Shown: positions 12,538 to 13,012 of the stretch, in pieces | Numbering within the stretch: position 1 is the stretch's first letter | How the letters are laid out: each line of letters opens with the position of its first letter | Source of the DNA: Pseudonocardia sp. | GTDB taxonomy: Bacteria > Actinomycetota > Actinomycetes > Mycobacteriales > Pseudonocardiaceae | Direction: 5' to 3' | DNA length: 13,012 nt | NCBI GenBank assembly: GCA_030453005.1 | Contig: JAKDLE010000020.1 | Span: forward strand, 1-13,012 | Made by a program: the position numbers and the translations under genes | The notes under the pieces: model-generated | What the model was told of the DNA's origin: nothing | Database searches by the model: none | The model's input: only the letters and a program-made list of their open reading frames with translations

Positions 12538-12570
12538 TCATCCACAGGCCGCCGACCTGCCTGTGGACAG
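12538..12570. repeat. Inverted repeat of two DnaA-box-like 9-mers in a divergent promoter region
   Basis: TCCACAGGC (12541-12549) and GCCTGTGGA (12559-12567) are perfect 9-bp inverted arms with a 9-nt loop. They include TCATCCACA (12538-12546, one mismatch to TTATCCACA) and, on the minus strand, CTGTCCACA (12570-12562, one mismatch to TTGTCCACA). The pair lies between the divergent YgjP and ThiF-like genes. It could be a DnaA or other dimer operator, or a plain hairpin. Confidence 0.4.
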
Positions 12571-12609
12571 GTTCGCGCGCGTCGTCGACTCCCGGTGCAC
12601 GATCGGGTC

Positions 12610-13012
12610 ATGACCTCCCCCCTCCCGTCGCGGATCCGGCTCGCCGCCCATCGTTCGGTACTGCCGAGGGGTACGGGGTCGCGGCTGCTCGGTCTGGACC
12701 CCGACCACACGGTCGTGATCGACGACCTCGCGCCTGCGCTCGCGCTGATGCTCGACGAGCTCGCCGACCCCGTCGATCCCGTGCTGCTCGTCGCACGCGC
12801 CACGCGACGCGGAGCCGATCCCGACGCCGCCGCGGATCTGCTGCACGTGCTCGTGGACGCCCGGGTGCTCGTCGACGCCCGCGTGTCGCGACGGCCGGTG
12901 GAGCGTCGCGCGTCCGCCACCGTCGTGGTCACCGGCGGCGGGCCGCTCGCGGCGGGCGTCGTCACCGGGCTGGTGGGTGCGGGGGTGGGCACCGTGTACG
13001 TCGAGTCCCCGG
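12610..13012 (+). CDS. ThiF/TOMM-type leader-binding family protein, 5' part
   Basis: 134 codons are visible; the gene runs off the right edge. The first 90 residues are a small mixed domain (PLPSRIRLAAHRSVLPRG, GLDPDHTVVIDDLAPALALM) like the N-terminal region of actinobacterial 'TOMM precursor leader peptide-binding' / cyclodehydratase-like proteins. Residues about 105-134 then open a Rossmann strand (ATVVVTGGGPLAAGVVTGLV) as in ThiF/MoeB/HesA adenylyltransferases, with GGGPLA in place of the usual GxGxxG. I assign the family from this pattern and from the neighbourhood, where such a gene often lies beside YgjP. The nucleotide-binding motif looks atypical, so enzymatic activity is unsure. 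ATG 12610 has no ribosome site; CACGAT ends 6 nt before it. Confidence 0.65.
   Translation, partial: MTSPLPSRIRLAAHRSVLPRGTGSRLLGLDPDHTVVIDDLAPALALMLDELADPVDPVLLVARATRRGADPDAAADLLHVLVDARVLVDARVSRRPVERRASATVVVTGGGPLAAGVVTGLVGAGVGTVYVESP

Noticed and set aside
1..13012. CRISPR arrays, insertion sequences, integrase or transposase genes
   Set aside because: I looked for spaced direct repeats, terminal inverted repeats with flanking duplications, and recombinase motifs on both strands and saw none.

Overview
The window is very GC-rich and reads like the chromosome of a filamentous actinomycete, most likely Pseudonocardiales (Pseudonocardia-like). The evidence is the codon usage with G/C at third positions, the GTG and TTG starts, several promoter-like hexamers 6-8 nt before start codons (leaderless transcripts), an actinobacterial-type initiator tRNA, and the set YlbL / UPF0182 / DUF2342 / YgjP. 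The genus is inferred, not proven.

Left part (1-3750). A minus-strand gene is cut by the window edge. Next to it, soxR (minus) is divergent from a short-chain dehydrogenase (plus), whose ATGA stop/start overlaps a QueA-like gene. The 51-bp soxR/SDR gap holds a SoxR-box-like dyad inside a 19-bp spacer, as in MerR-type promoters, so the SDR-queA-like pair is probably redox-controlled. Beyond a 230-bp gap with strong inverted repeats lies a secreted or membrane-anchored SLT transglycosylase, which converges with an S4 RNA-binding protein gene (7-bp overlap of 3' ends).

Middle part (3750-5920). A small BLUF blue-light sensor gene (minus) lies just past a terminator and a 43-bp 3' fragment of an initiator tRNA. 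About 1.57 kb further on is the complete tRNA-fMet gene with its own terminator. Between the two copies are a two-gene toxin-antitoxin cassette (RHH-DUF433-type antitoxin, DUF5615 PIN-like toxin) and non-coding or decayed DNA. The fragment breaks at the anticodon loop, which is what a tyrosine recombinase using this tRNA as attachment site would leave. No integrase is present, so I read the block as a small, eroded tRNA-bounded island.

Right part (5920-13012). After a stretch of long C/G runs comes a block of housekeeping genes that often lie together in actinobacteria: the large UPF0182 membrane protein and a PDZ/Lon-type protease (both minus), a DUF2342 'zinc-dependent metalloprotease' homologue (plus), a YgjP-like HELAH metallopeptidase (minus; its stop abuts the previous stop in TGATCA), and the start of a ThiF/TOMM-type protein that runs off the window. 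The theme is membrane-associated proteolysis, though the functions of UPF0182 and DUF2342 are not known.

No CRISPR array, complete transposon, integrase or biosynthetic cluster is visible. The points most worth following are the tRNA-fMet island with its TA module, the BLUF gene stranded beside it, and the SoxR-controlled SDR-QueA-like operon.
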